Below are positions 35,827-44,054 of a DNA stretch of 64,000 nucleotides, piece after piece. Where the stretch lies: the NCBI GenBank assembly GCA_964508715.1, contig CAZDUX010000003.1, positions 62,001-126,000 on the forward strand. Direction: 5' to 3'. Both the position numbers and the translations under genes were made by a program. Numbering within the stretch: the first letter of the stretch is position 1; every line of letters begins with the position of its first letter. The notes beneath the pieces were generated by a model. The model was given only the letters and a program-made list of their open reading frames with translations. It searched no databases and was not told the DNA's origin. Origin of the DNA: JAKALX01 sp964508715. GTDB lineage: Bacteria; Chloroflexota; Dehalococcoidia; Tepidiformales; Tepidiformaceae.

Positions 35827-36483
35827 CTAGTTCGCCAACGGAGGCAGCGACAGCTGCATGCCCGGTGCAAGCCGCCGGGGATCGTCGATATGGTTGGCTT
35901 CGGCAATGTGGCGCCAATGGCGTGGGTGGCCGTACTCGCGGGCGGCGATGATATCCAGTGTCTCCCGCTCCTGCACGGTGTGAACACGCTGGCCCGAGGT
36001 TCCACCCGAGGTTGGGTTCTGGCCCGGGTACGTACCTTCCGCTTCTACCTGGCGGAGCCGCAGCTTTACCTCGGCCCGCGTGGGTGTCCCATCCGATAGA
36101 AAAAGCGTGAACTTCTGGGTGACGGATACGACGACCGCCTTGAAGCTCCAGGTTTGGCCCCATTGGAACTCAACCTGCGGAGGGGCGCTACGACCCGTGT
36201 TCGCATCTACCTTGTTCTTATTGACGAGTGCGAGCTTCCAGACCTTATTGGTGTACTGGGTGCGCACGTCCTGGCCACTCGTGTGGGTATCGAAGAAGAG
36301 ATCGATTGTCAGGTCAGCGGACTTTCCGCCGCCGAACTCGAAGAAGCCCGGGACGTCGGTCCCCTTGGTCACCTGTTCGGCCCACGTGTTTTCCTTCGTG
36401 AACTCATAACTCGGTGGATTGAACATAACGTCAACCGCTTCATTTGTGTCCAGGTTCGTGAGCTTGGCTTTCACAAGGGTCAT
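35827..36483 (-). CDS. eCIS LysM-containing baseplate/tube adaptor
   Basis: The 218-residue protein has the N-terminal CIS tube-adaptor domain (MTLVKAKLTNLDTNEAVDVMFNPPSYEFTKENTWAEQ in outline, the FNPxxY motif) and a C-terminal LysM (RVHTVQERETLDIIAAREYGHPRHWRHIAEANHIDDPRRLAPGMQLSLP). It corresponds to Afp7/Pvc7, which links hub and tube inside the baseplate. GAGGAGG precedes the ATG. The gene follows the large Pro-rich gene by 37 nt. Confidence 0.93.
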   Translation of the reverse strand: MTLVKAKLTNLDTNEAVDVMFNPPSYEFTKENTWAEQVTKGTDVPGFFEFGGGKSADLTIDLFFDTHTSGQDVRTQYTNKVWKLALVNKNKVDANTGRSAPPQVEFQWGQTWSFKAVVVSVTQKFTLFLSDGTPTRAEVKLRLRQVEAEGTYPGQNPTSGGTSGQRVHTVQERETLDIIAAREYGHPRHWRHIAEANHIDDPRRLAPGMQLSLPPLAN

Positions 36484-36520
36484 CGCGGGATTCCTCCTCG
36501 CCGCTGGGCGTGTGACATCG

Positions 36521-39500
36521 CTACATCACCCCCCGTGAGCGCTCACGCTCGACCCGGAGGCGGCGGCGGATCTCCCGCCAGACGTGCTCGGTGATCGCCG
36601 ACAGGTCGCTGCCCGCAGGTGTTTCCTGGTTTCCTCCCGGCGCGGCGTCGCCGGCAGGGAGCACTCGGTTCACGATCGTCTCGGAGAACTGGCCTACCGC
36701 TTCATGCCCGCCGAACTCGGGCGTCCGTTGGACATGCGGGGCCAACGGCGCCGCCGATGCAGCAGGTGGAGTTGCGGCTCGTGCTGGCGACTGCAATGTA
36801 AGTGGTGTGGCCGGCCGGGCAAACTCAGCTGCATGGTTTCGTGTTGTCACCTGGTCGGCAAACCGCTGCAGGGCAGCTGGCCCGGAGCCCTCAGCCCATG
36901 TGAGATCTGGAGTGAACGTGGCTCCGGCGGGGGCGTAAGGGGTGGTGGCGGGCATGGCCGGGACGGGAGTGATCGCTGGCGCCCCGCTAGCCGGTGCTGC
37001 GGGCCGGGCTATGGTTCGCAATACTCGCTGCGTCGCTGGTGATGAGGCGCTCGGCGTCTGAGCAGGGTGGCTCGCAGGCGTCGTCTCCGGAGTCGTGGAA
37101 GTGAGAGGCACACTCGTGGTGAGTCGCCCCCCGGGCTGGTGGGCCGCGGCCTGAATTCCCGGGGTCGCTACTGGTAATCCAACGAGGCCACCAGGGTCGT
37201 TCGTGTCCGCTTCTGCCGGCGGGAGTGCTGCGAGGGGTAATTCCATGGCGGGCGGCTGCGCCGTTGCATCTGCGATAACCCGGGAGATGGTCGTCGGCGA
37301 CGTCTCGGCCAGTGTCTCGGTGCTCGCCGACAGCCTCGCCAGCGGCCGGGGTGATGTTGGCAAGGGCATGGATGCGCTCTCACCCATCGTGGAGGGCACG
37401 GCAGCGTGTCGCTGGACATCGCCAGGCGATGATGGCGGGTGCGCAGGTGGGTGAGAAGAGCGAGGAGTGGCTACAGTATTCAGTTCGTCACTTGACGTAA
37501 ACGTTGCACTGGCTGGGACCGAACGTACGACAAGGGGCGTCTCGGGGCGAGGTATTGCCGTGGAGGAGGGGCGGTCGGTCGTCGGTGCATCCTGTCCTGG
37601 TGGAGTCATTGGAGCCTCAACGGATAGGAGCGGCTCACGCAGACCGGGCTGAGGTGCCTGGCGTGTTCCGGGAGGGGCGGCAGCAGTGGTGCCCGCCTCC
37701 GGATGACGTCCCAAAGTGTCGGAGGTAGTACCGGGTAGGGGCGGTTCATTCGCCACAACCGCCCGGCCGGCGTGGAGCGCAAGGTCGGGCGTGACTGCCG
37801 GCCCGGCACCAATAGCCGCTCGGCCCGGGGCAACCGGCATGTCCGCGCCGGGTGAGTCGGCGAGCGGCAACGTGGACGGCGGCCGGTCAGCGGCAGGGCC
37901 TCGTGATATGGTGTTGCCCGGTGCTGATTCGGTTGCACGCTGAACGCTTGCCGGAGCTGAATCCGGGGAACTGCCCGTCATGGTGAACTCGCCAGGCCGG
38001 TGACCGATGTCGCCCGGCGATGCTGCCGAGGGACCATCGACAACTGCGCGTCGAAGCTCGAGCGGTATAGCGTCGGAATCGTGCGCATCCTCGGGCGGGT
38101 TCGTGGCGACGACGCCGGCCGACCACCCGGGTGAACCCGCTGCTGTCGTGGCGCGCGGGAGTTCCGGCGTGCTCGTGACACCAGCACCATCCGCGTCGCG
38201 CGCGATGGACGGCGAGTCAATACCAGCGCTCGCGGGCGGTGTCGGCAGGTTGGAATGGGTAGGAGAGGCTGAAGGTTCGTTGACTGCGGCGGTAGGATCA
38301 GTATCAGCGGCCCGGGTGATCCTGGCCTGGCGTGTAAGCTCGAGGCTCGGCAAAGGAGCGCTCTCCGGGGACGACCCGGTGACTTGCTTGCCGGGCGCCA
38401 CATCGGACGAAACCGTGGACCCTGTGCTTACCTCAGCCGTCGCCGGGGGGATTCCGGGGGCACTTCGCTCTGCGGGCCCGGCGGACGGTACTGATGATGT
38501 GTCGGTCCGACGGGATATCGCGGGAGACGGCGGAGCGGCAAGTGGTGCGCGCCGCTCGCCCGACGGTGACGACGAGCGGGATTCGCTGACGAGCGATTGG
38601 GAAGCGGGTGAATCTGGCCGGGGAGATTCGGTCGCGCGACTGATCCCCGGTGAATCGGTGGAAGCAGTGCCACTCCCGCCGGTGACGAGTGGCAGGTCAC
38701 TGGCTACCGCTCCGGCCGTGGGAGAGACCGGAGTAATGGGATGCGGTAGCTCCGGAGCCGCAGCGATGCCGGCATCATCGCCTGTGGCAGCCGAGAGTGG
38801 GAGCGGAGACGTATCAACGGTGCGCGCAATCGCAGGGGCCGCATCGGGGGTCACGGCTTCACTACCGGGTATCGCGGCCAGCCCTGTTGACGCCAGGACC
38901 TCCGGGGTAGTGCTCCTCTCGCCGAGCGGTGGTCGCATCTCGCCTGGCGCAGCACTCGTCGAACCTGTCGGAGCAGTGGATTCTACCCCGTCCGCTGCAC
39001 GTGACTCGTGCGATAGCGGCCCAGGAGTGGCCGGAGTAGCAAGTGCGAGGTCGGGCTCCGGAGTACGTGCGCCGGCCGGGCTCACCGCAACGGCAGTGGA
39101 CTCATCAGAGGTGCGGTAGGTGTCTTCGGCCGTTGGCGCTGCTACCGTTTCACGAGGATCGGGGTTCGGGGTCGCAGCTGGCAGGGCCCCCTCGGCCGGG
39201 CTCGCCGCAGCGGCAGTGGACTCATCTGAGGTGCGATAGGCGCCTTCGGCCGTTGGCGCCGCCACCGTTTCACGAGAACCTGGGTCCGGGATGGCAACTG
39301 GCGAGACTGCCTCGGCCGGGCCCGTCGTGCCGGGCTGAGGTGCAGGGGCAATGCGAACGTTCGGCTCGGCTTGCCGCTGTAGTGAAGGCCCGGCCAGCGA
39401 TCCTGTCAGCGGTGGTACGACCATCGGGGATGCAGTTTCGTCGGATCGGGATGCTGCTTGAATCTCGCGAGCCGGTGAGGGAGATGGAGCGGCGGGTATT

Positions 39501-40837
39501 TCGGTTACGGTCTCCGAGGCAATTGCCCGATGGATCGCCATCCCGTCCTCTCGCGGCGTTGCAGGAGGTTCAGCGAGAGTCAGTTCTGGTGCGGCACCTC
39601 CATTGGGTGGCACGAATGCGGCCACAGCCTCGGATACCGTCGTGAGCGGACCTGTGGGCCGGGCGCTGATGGCCTGCGGCGTCCCCGGTATGTCCATGGC
39701 TCCGGCCACACCGGTGGAGTGTGAGGGAGGCTCGTCGTTGGCGGAAGGCGGCCCGGCAACGGGCGGTGCTGCTCCGCCGGACGGCTCGACTGGTGACGGT
39801 GACCGTTGTGCGGCGAGCCCTCCGCCGGGGCCGTTGTCGAAGTCGTCGTTTGCCGCGTAGCGCTCGGCAAGGGTGAGAGCCGGGCTCTCCGGCGGTGGAG
39901 ACTCGGAACGAATCGCACGGGGCCCGCTGCGGAATGACTCGATATTCGTCGCGGTTCCGCTCACGTCCGACGGAAGGCGCAGAGGCGGTGGTGCAGGGCG
40001 CGACGGCTCGGCTGCTCGGTCGATCGCAGGCTGGGGGTTCGCCCGGAATGTATCGGCCGGCACCGAACGGCTCACCAGCGGCTGGCCGGGTGCCGGGGGC
40101 CGCTCGGTGCCCTCATGGGCGCGGGCATCAGCGAAGCGCCTCGATGCGGGCGGAGGAGAGGGTACGGTGTCCACGGGCGGCTGAGCCGCCCGGCGGCCGA
40201 GCACGTGGGAGCCAGGAACATCCGGAAGATTGAGGCGCTCCGGCGGTGTGGCCGGACCGAACTTCGGGAGCGCAGCAGGGCCGAACGGTTGGAAACCGGT
40301 GGGTGCGGCCGATTCGGACGGGCGCTCCCCGAATGGCATATCGAGGGCGCGGCCGACAAGCAGTGCCTCAGGCTCGGAGAAGCTCATGAGTGTGGAAAGG
40401 TCGCGTGGCCGCAGCGGTTCGACGGAGTGTGTCGAGGCGAGATCATCACCCGTACGCATCACGTCGTGCGAGACGGGCTTGTCCATCACGCCGCCTGCGA
40501 GATGCGACGCCTCTCGCAGGAAGGCGGCCATATCCCCAAGCCCGCCGCCATCACCGAGAAGACCCGGGCGTGCATCGTCCCAGAGGCGGTTCACGAGACT
40601 GCGATGGAAATCCGCGGCGGTTTGCAGATCCTCTGGCGCGGCTGGTTCCCGCTGCTGCGGGCTCACAATCCGGGCAACAACGGGCCGTGGTGCGGCCTGT
40701 TCAGTCGCGGCGCGAGTGACTTCGCCGCCACGGTCCAGGGGCGAGGGGGCAGGTTCGCTGCCAGCATGCTCAATCGCGCCGCCCCCGCCCTGCGAAGTCG
40801 GCTGCTGGTTTCCGCCGAACGGCCACCATCGCGGCAT
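36521..40837 (-). CDS. Large Pro/Ala/Ser/Thr-rich eCIS-associated protein
   Basis: The 1438-residue protein begins MPRWWPFGGNQQPTSQ and ends with a short basic/acidic helix (ITEHVWREIRRRLRVERERSRG). Between these lies almost unbroken disordered sequence rich in Pro, Ala, Ser, Thr and Glu. It includes a 40-residue tandem repeat (TSDESTA...RETVAAPTAE) near 39074-39320 on the plus strand and Q-R dipeptide phrases (SLQRQ, VQRTPEF). The N-terminal 160 residues (ADFHRSLVNRLWDDARPGLLG) and the C-terminal helix look folded. A protein with this ending is, as I recall, a frequent but uncharacterised eCIS component. Its place between tube 2 and LysM genes is where a length-determining or tether component could be, but it has no coiled coil. 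Confidence 0.75.
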   Translation of the reverse strand: MPRWWPFGGNQQPTSQGGGGAIEHAGSEPAPSPLDRGGEVTRAATEQAAPRPVVARIVSPQQREPAAPEDLQTAADFHRSLVNRLWDDARPGLLGDGGGLGDMAAFLREASHLAGGVMDKPVSHDVMRTGDDLASTHSVEPLRPRDLSTLMSFSEPEALLVGRALDMPFGERPSESAAPTGFQPFGPAALPKFGPATPPERLNLPDVPGSHVLGRRAAQPPVDTVPSPPPASRRFADARAHEGTERPPAPGQPLVSRSVPADTFRANPQPAIDRAAEPSRPAPPPLRLPSDVSGTATNIESFRSGPRAIRSESPPPESPALTLAERYAANDDFDNGPGGGLAAQRSPSPVEPSGGAAPPVAGPPSANDEPPSHSTGVAGAMDIPGTPQAISARPTGPLTTVSEAVAAFVPPNGGAAPELTLAEPPATPREDGMAIHRAIASETVTEIPAAPSPSPAREIQAASRSDETASPMVVPPLTGSLAGPSLQRQAEPNVRIAPAPQPGTTGPAEAVSPVAIPDPGSRETVAAPTAEGAYRTSDESTAAAASPAEGALPAATPNPDPRETVAAPTAEDTYRTSDESTAVAVSPAGARTPEPDLALATPATPGPLSHESRAADGVESTAPTGSTSAAPGEMRPPLGERSTTPEVLASTGLAAIPGSEAVTPDAAPAIARTVDTSPLPLSAATGDDAGIAAAPELPHPITPVSPTAGAVASDLPLVTGGSGTASTDSPGISRATESPRPDSPASQSLVSESRSSSPSGERRAPLAAPPSPAISRRTDTSSVPSAGPAERSAPGIPPATAEVSTGSTVSSDVAPGKQVTGSSPESAPLPSLELTRQARITRAADTDPTAAVNEPSASPTHSNLPTPPASAGIDSPSIARDADGAGVTSTPELPRATTAAGSPGWSAGVVATNPPEDAHDSDAIPLELRRAVVDGPSAASPGDIGHRPGEFTMTGSSPDSAPASVQRATESAPGNTISRGPAADRPPSTLPLADSPGADMPVAPGRAAIGAGPAVTPDLALHAGRAVVANEPPLPGTTSDTLGRHPEAGTTAAAPPGTRQAPQPGLREPLLSVEAPMTPPGQDAPTTDRPSSTAIPRPETPLVVRSVPASATFTSSDELNTVATPRSSHPPAHPPSSPGDVQRHAAVPSTMGESASMPLPTSPRPLARLSASTETLAETSPTTISRVIADATAQPPAMELPLAALPPAEADTNDPGGLVGLPVATPGIQAAAHQPGGRLTTSVPLTSTTPETTPASHPAQTPSASSPATQRVLRTIARPAAPASGAPAITPVPAMPATTPYAPAGATFTPDLTWAEGSGPAALQRFADQVTTRNHAAEFARPATPLTLQSPARAATPPAASAAPLAPHVQRTPEFGGHEAVGQFSETIVNRVLPAGDAAPGGNQETPAGSDLSAITEHVWREIRRRLRVERERSRGVM
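39074..39313. repeat. Two 120-nt tandem repeat units in the Pro-rich gene
   Basis: Units 39074-39193 and 39194-39313 align position by position with few differences (shared CGGCAGTGGACTCATC and CTTCGGCCGTTGGCGC) and encode a 40-residue repeat. Only part of a third unit follows. Confidence 0.7.
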
Positions 40838-40851
40838 GTGTTCCTCAGTTT

Positions 40852-41289
40852 CTATGGCGTCCCGAGCGTGAGATCGCCGAATGCGAGTTCGAATTCTTCG
40901 ACAGTGACGGCCGTTGACCCAGCGTCGAACTTTGGGCCCGCCCACTTGACCGGGTAGGCGTTTGCAAGGTTCCAGCGCTGGACGACGGTCCCGTCAGGTT
41001 TGTACTGGGTGATAGAGACGGACTTCAGGTGCGAGGTCTTGTCGGTGGCTGTTGCAATATTCGAGAACCATGTCCACATGGCGCTTGTCCCCGTAACACC
41101 ACGCTTGAGCTGGACATTCCCGTAGGTGGTGCGGCCCGGGAGCTTGTGGGAGTAGGTATTGAGGCCGCCTTCTTTGTACTCGAATATCTCGACCTGGCCG
41201 CCGAGGCCGCTGCACTCTGTGAAATAGGCGTTTTCGATTCCGTCGATCTCGACGGAGAACTGGAAGCCGGTCATCGGGTCGTTAGGCAT
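40852..41289 (-). CDS. eCIS inner tube protein 2 (gp19-like)
   Basis: The 145-residue protein has the contractile-tail tube fold: DPMTGFQFSVEIDGIENAYFTECSGLGGQVEIFEYKEGG, then LPGRTTYGNVQLKRGVTG and a final strand (VEEFELAFGDL). It resembles the Afp5/Pvc5-type second tube subunit that starts the tube on the baseplate. AGGAAG lies before ATG. It is 12 nt after the frameshift-partner ORF and 14 nt before the Pro-rich gene. Confidence 0.92.
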   Translation of the reverse strand: MPNDPMTGFQFSVEIDGIENAYFTECSGLGGQVEIFEYKEGGLNTYSHKLPGRTTYGNVQLKRGVTGTSAMWTWFSNIATATDKTSHLKSVSITQYKPDGTVVQRWNLANAYPVKWAGPKFDAGSTAVTVEEFELAFGDLTLGTP

Positions 41290-41301
41290 CAGTTCTTCCT
41301 G

Positions 41302-41463
41302 TCAGCGCTGTTCATTGAGCCGCTTGTTGATGGCAGCCACCTGTTCGACCCAGCGGCGGCGTTCGGAATGCTCCATGTTGAGAAGTTCGTCTGGTTGCCA
41401 GTGGAAATGAAAGGCAAGGTAGGCTACCTCCTCGTAGAGTCGGTCGAGGGGGTAGCCTGCGAT
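41302..41463 (-). CDS. DUF6760-type tail assembly partner, expressed by -1 frameshift
   Basis: The segment encodes IAGYPLDRLYEEVAYLAFHFHWQPDELLNMEHSERRRWVEQVAAINKRLNEQR in outline, a short conserved eCIS domain (DUF6760-like). Its homologous part begins exactly at the -1 slippery heptamer 41469-41463 of the preceding gene, and its own upstream ATG (41514) encodes non-family residues. Translation by frameshifting would yield a 177-residue fusion: 124 residues of the upstream protein plus 53 of this one. This is the arrangement of tail assembly chaperones such as lambda G/GT. An independent start at 41514 cannot be excluded. Confidence 0.75.
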   Translation of the reverse strand: MAGYPLDRLYEEVAYLAFHFHWQPDELLNMEHSERRRWVEQVAAINKRLNEQR

Positions 41464-41834
41464 CCCCCCAGGCTCGCGATATCGACCTCCACTTCGCTCC
41501 CGCAGCCCGGGCACTGTGCTGTCACGATCGATGTTCCTCGTTCGTTGAGCTGGCGATAAAGACGCTGGAGATAGGCAAGGTCGCTGGTGTAGAGCCGTTC
41601 AATGTCGCCGGTGGCGATATTGGTGAGTGGTCCCAGGCGGGTGATGACCCGTGCGAGCAGGATAATGACGAGGTACGCCTGGTTGTTGCGGACACGAGGG
41701 TCGCGCAGTGGCTCGATCTCGTCCATGGCTGTCGCGAGCCGCATCGTGCCAGTCTTGTGGAGACGGCCCTCGCTATCCACGAACCCTCGTGGCAGAGTGA
41801 ACTCGAACTCGGTCTGCACCGCTGTCACAACCAC
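41424..41834 (-). CDS. eCIS tail assembly chaperone-like protein
   Basis: The 136-residue protein begins VQTEFEFTLPRGFVDSEGRLHKTGTMRLATAMDEIEPLRDPRVRNNQAYLVIILLARVITRLG in outline, as in small phage tail assembly proteins (Mu gp41 type) found in eCIS loci. Two cysteines in CPGCGS near the end suggest a half zinc site. A GGGGGGA heptamer near residue 123 allows a -1 shift into the DUF6760 segment. It lies between tube 1 and tube 2, the usual position of the G/GT-type genes relative to the tube. It starts with GTG at 41834 and has only a weak ribosome site. Confidence 0.8.
   Translation of the reverse strand: MVVTAVQTEFEFTLPRGFVDSEGRLHKTGTMRLATAMDEIEPLRDPRVRNNQAYLVIILLARVITRLGPLTNIATGDIERLYTSDLAYLQRLYRQLNERGTSIVTAQCPGCGSEVEVDIASLGGSQATPSTDSTRR
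41463..41469 (-). promoter_or_regulatory. -1 programmed frameshift heptamer G GGG GGA
   Basis: In the frame of the assembly protein the minus strand reads CTG GGG GGA TCG, giving G GGG GGA, a canonical X XXY YYZ site. After a -1 slip the frame reads GGG GGG ATC and enters the DUF6760 segment. A Shine-Dalgarno-like GGAGGT lies about 15 nt upstream, where it could stimulate slippage as in dnaX. The zero-frame stop is 12 codons downstream. Confidence 0.7.
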
Positions 41835-41932
41835 ACGCCCCGTATCCAGTTGTCATGCGAGAGAGGGCGAGGGACGCTCATGCGGCCTCGCCCTCTCCCA
41901 GTTGTCCGCCGGGGTTCCTCAGAGCGAGGAAC

Positions 41933-42379
41933 CTACTGAACGCGCCGCGTCCCCTCGTGGGTGATGACGACCTCTTCGACGCTCACTTCGTTCCCATCAG
42001 CCTTCGGCGCGGGGCCGGTCACCTTGGAAGGCCAGGCACGGTCAAACGTCCACTGGGCAACAGGAGTGCCCATCGAATCGTACATTGTGATCGCACCATC
42101 GTGGCGGGCAGATTCGATGTTCCCGTCTTCGACTTCCTTGCGCCACTTCCAGATATCCATCTCCGCCGTGATGCCACGCTTGAGGGTGATATCCCCCCAC
42201 TTCAGGCGACCAGGGATCTTCCGTACGGCCTGGCCTTTGCCGTTGCTCTCCATGACCTTCTGCTCGATCACTTCATTTTCCGAGCCGATACCGGAGACCT
42301 CGGTGAAGTAACCACTTACCTTGCCCTGGATCTCGAGGGCGAAATTAAAACCTACCAGTGGATCTGCTGCTGCAGGCAC
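41933..42379 (-). CDS. eCIS inner tube protein 1 (gp19-like)
   Basis: The 148-residue protein has the Hcp/gp19 tube pattern: DPLVGFNFALEIQGKVSGYFTEVSGIGSENEVIEQKVM, IPGRLKWGDITLKRGITAEMDIWKWRKEVEDGN and a final strand VEEVVITHEG. It corresponds to Afp1/Pvc1, the main tube subunit. It starts at GTG 42379 with AGAGGAG upstream, 38 nt after the sheath gene stop. Confidence 0.95.
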   Translation of the reverse strand: MPAAADPLVGFNFALEIQGKVSGYFTEVSGIGSENEVIEQKVMESNGKGQAVRKIPGRLKWGDITLKRGITAEMDIWKWRKEVEDGNIESARHDGAITMYDSMGTPVAQWTFDRAWPSKVTGPAPKADGNEVSVEEVVITHEGTRRVQ

Positions 42380-42417
42380 GATGCGTACTCCTCTTACTTG
42401 GTCCTGGCCCGGTTACC

Positions 42418-43941
42418 CTAGGCCTCGGGGGCGTATTGGCCGATTCGGAAGATGATGAACTCGGCAGGTTTGACGGGTGCGATGCCGATATCCACAAAGA
42501 GCTGCCCGGCGTCCCGCGTTTCTTGCGGGTTGTTCTCTTCATCGCACTTCACGAAGTAGGCCTGATCGGGTGTTGCGCCGAAGAGCGCGCCACTCATCCA
42601 GGTTCGCTTCAAGAAGGCGCCGACATCACGCTTCATCTTGAGCCAGAGCATCATGTCGTTTGGCTCGAAGACGGCCCATTGCGTGCCGTAGTAGATCGAC
42701 TTTTCGACGTAGTTGAACAGGCGGCGCACGTTGAGGTAGCGCCACGACGGGTCGCTGGAGAGCGTCCGCGCGCCCCAGACACGGATTCCACGGCCGGGGA
42801 AACTGCGAATGCAGTTGACGCCTACCGGGTTGAGCACTCCCTGCTCAGATGGGGTGAGCTGCAACTGGAGGCCGAGGACACCGCGGATAACCTCGTTCGC
42901 GGGAGCCTTGTGCACACCGCGCTCGCTGTCGTTGCGAGCCCACACGCCGGCCATGTGGCCCGATGGGGGCATCTGCATCGTGGTTGCGCCGCCCGGGATC
43001 GGGTTCGCGACCTGGATCCACGGGTAGTACATCGCGGCGTACTTCGAGTCGTAGCCGGCGCCCGTCATGCGCCAATCGTAGGCTTGCTTCGCGTTGAGCC
43101 CGGGGAGCGGGTCGATGATCGCTACACGGTCACCCATGCGCTCGCAGTGGGCGATCATGGCGAGCTGGATAGCCTTCACCCCATCCTCGTCGAGGGTACC
43201 AGCCTCGTACGCACCGACCACGTCGGGAGCGCAAACCATGGTGACCTGGTCGATGGCCTCGAGTCCGCCAAGGCCGCTCCGGGCGGCGACGTCGCCTTCA
43301 TAGTGCGATGGGTGAACCGGCACCAACGCGGCGTTCGAGGTAGCGACAAGTGAGTAGCTCCCCGTCGCAGGGGCGCGCTCGGGAAGGGCGAGCCCCTTGG
43401 TGGCGACTTCCTCGAGGGTGATGAGCTGGGACTGCTTGTTGACGACCTCGAGTGCGTTCTTTGCACCACGGGCCATGGTCAGGCCCTCGAACTTTTCTTC
43501 CTGGGTGCCCTTCTTCACCGTGATGGTGAAGCTCTCCTCCGGGCCGTCGGCAACGTCGACGCTGATGCCCTCTGCTCCGCTCTCGCGGGCAATGGCCTTG
43601 AGCGTGACGGGTGCGCCCGACGCGCGCGATGCTATTTCGGCAATTGCTGCTGGCGGTGCGGCGTCGGCCGCTGCTTCGTCGCCAACGCGGACGACGAAGG
43701 CGAGTGTACCGCCGTTGTTGAAATAGCCGTAGACAGCAGGTGCGAGGTACGCGCCGGGGACAAAGCCACCGAACGTTTCCACGAACTGGGTCCAGTTCGC
43801 GCACATCACTGTCTCGCCGATCGGGCCTTTTTCGGCAACGCCAAGGAAGGCGGCCACCGCCGTACCTACGCCCTCAATGGGCTTTGGTCCGCGGTCGACC
43901 TCTTCGACGTAGACACCCGGGGTCAGATACGCCGTAGCCAA
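42418..43941 (-). CDS. eCIS contractile sheath protein
   Basis: The 507-residue protein opens YLTPGVYVEEVDRGPKPIEGVGTAVAAFLGVAEKGP, the N-terminal linker of phage-type sheath proteins, and ends with the core domain (GVNCIRSFPGRGIRVWGARTLSSDPSWRYLNVRRLFNYVEKSI and VDIGIAPVKPAEFIIFRI). It is the only sheath gene found, unlike Afp and PVC, which have three. It forms the helical sheath that contracts around the tube. GGGAG precedes the ATG, and a separate promoter is predicted just upstream. Confidence 0.97.
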   Translation of the reverse strand: MATAYLTPGVYVEEVDRGPKPIEGVGTAVAAFLGVAEKGPIGETVMCANWTQFVETFGGFVPGAYLAPAVYGYFNNGGTLAFVVRVGDEAAADAAPPAAIAEIASRASGAPVTLKAIARESGAEGISVDVADGPEESFTITVKKGTQEEKFEGLTMARGAKNALEVVNKQSQLITLEEVATKGLALPERAPATGSYSLVATSNAALVPVHPSHYEGDVAARSGLGGLEAIDQVTMVCAPDVVGAYEAGTLDEDGVKAIQLAMIAHCERMGDRVAIIDPLPGLNAKQAYDWRMTGAGYDSKYAAMYYPWIQVANPIPGGATTMQMPPSGHMAGVWARNDSERGVHKAPANEVIRGVLGLQLQLTPSEQGVLNPVGVNCIRSFPGRGIRVWGARTLSSDPSWRYLNVRRLFNYVEKSIYYGTQWAVFEPNDMMLWLKMKRDVGAFLKRTWMSGALFGATPDQAYFVKCDEENNPQETRDAGQLFVDIGIAPVKPAEFIIFRIGQYAPEA

Positions 43942-43986
43942 TGGTTTCTCCCTGTCTCCCTGATTACTTGCTGGAAGCGCCGCGTG

Positions 43987-44017
43987 ATTCTAACAGAACC
44001 GGCGCACGTTTCGGCAA
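43987..44017 (-). promoter_or_regulatory. Internal promoter before the sheath gene
   Basis: On the minus strand TTGCCG (44017-44012) and TGTTAGAAT (extended -10, TAGAAT at 43992-43987) are spaced 19 nt. They lie in the 113-nt gap between the DUF4255 and sheath genes, whose base composition is more A/T-rich than its surroundings. Confidence 0.5.
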
Positions 44018-44054
44018 GTTCGTTTCGGTACCGCAAACAAAATTGCCACTCGGT

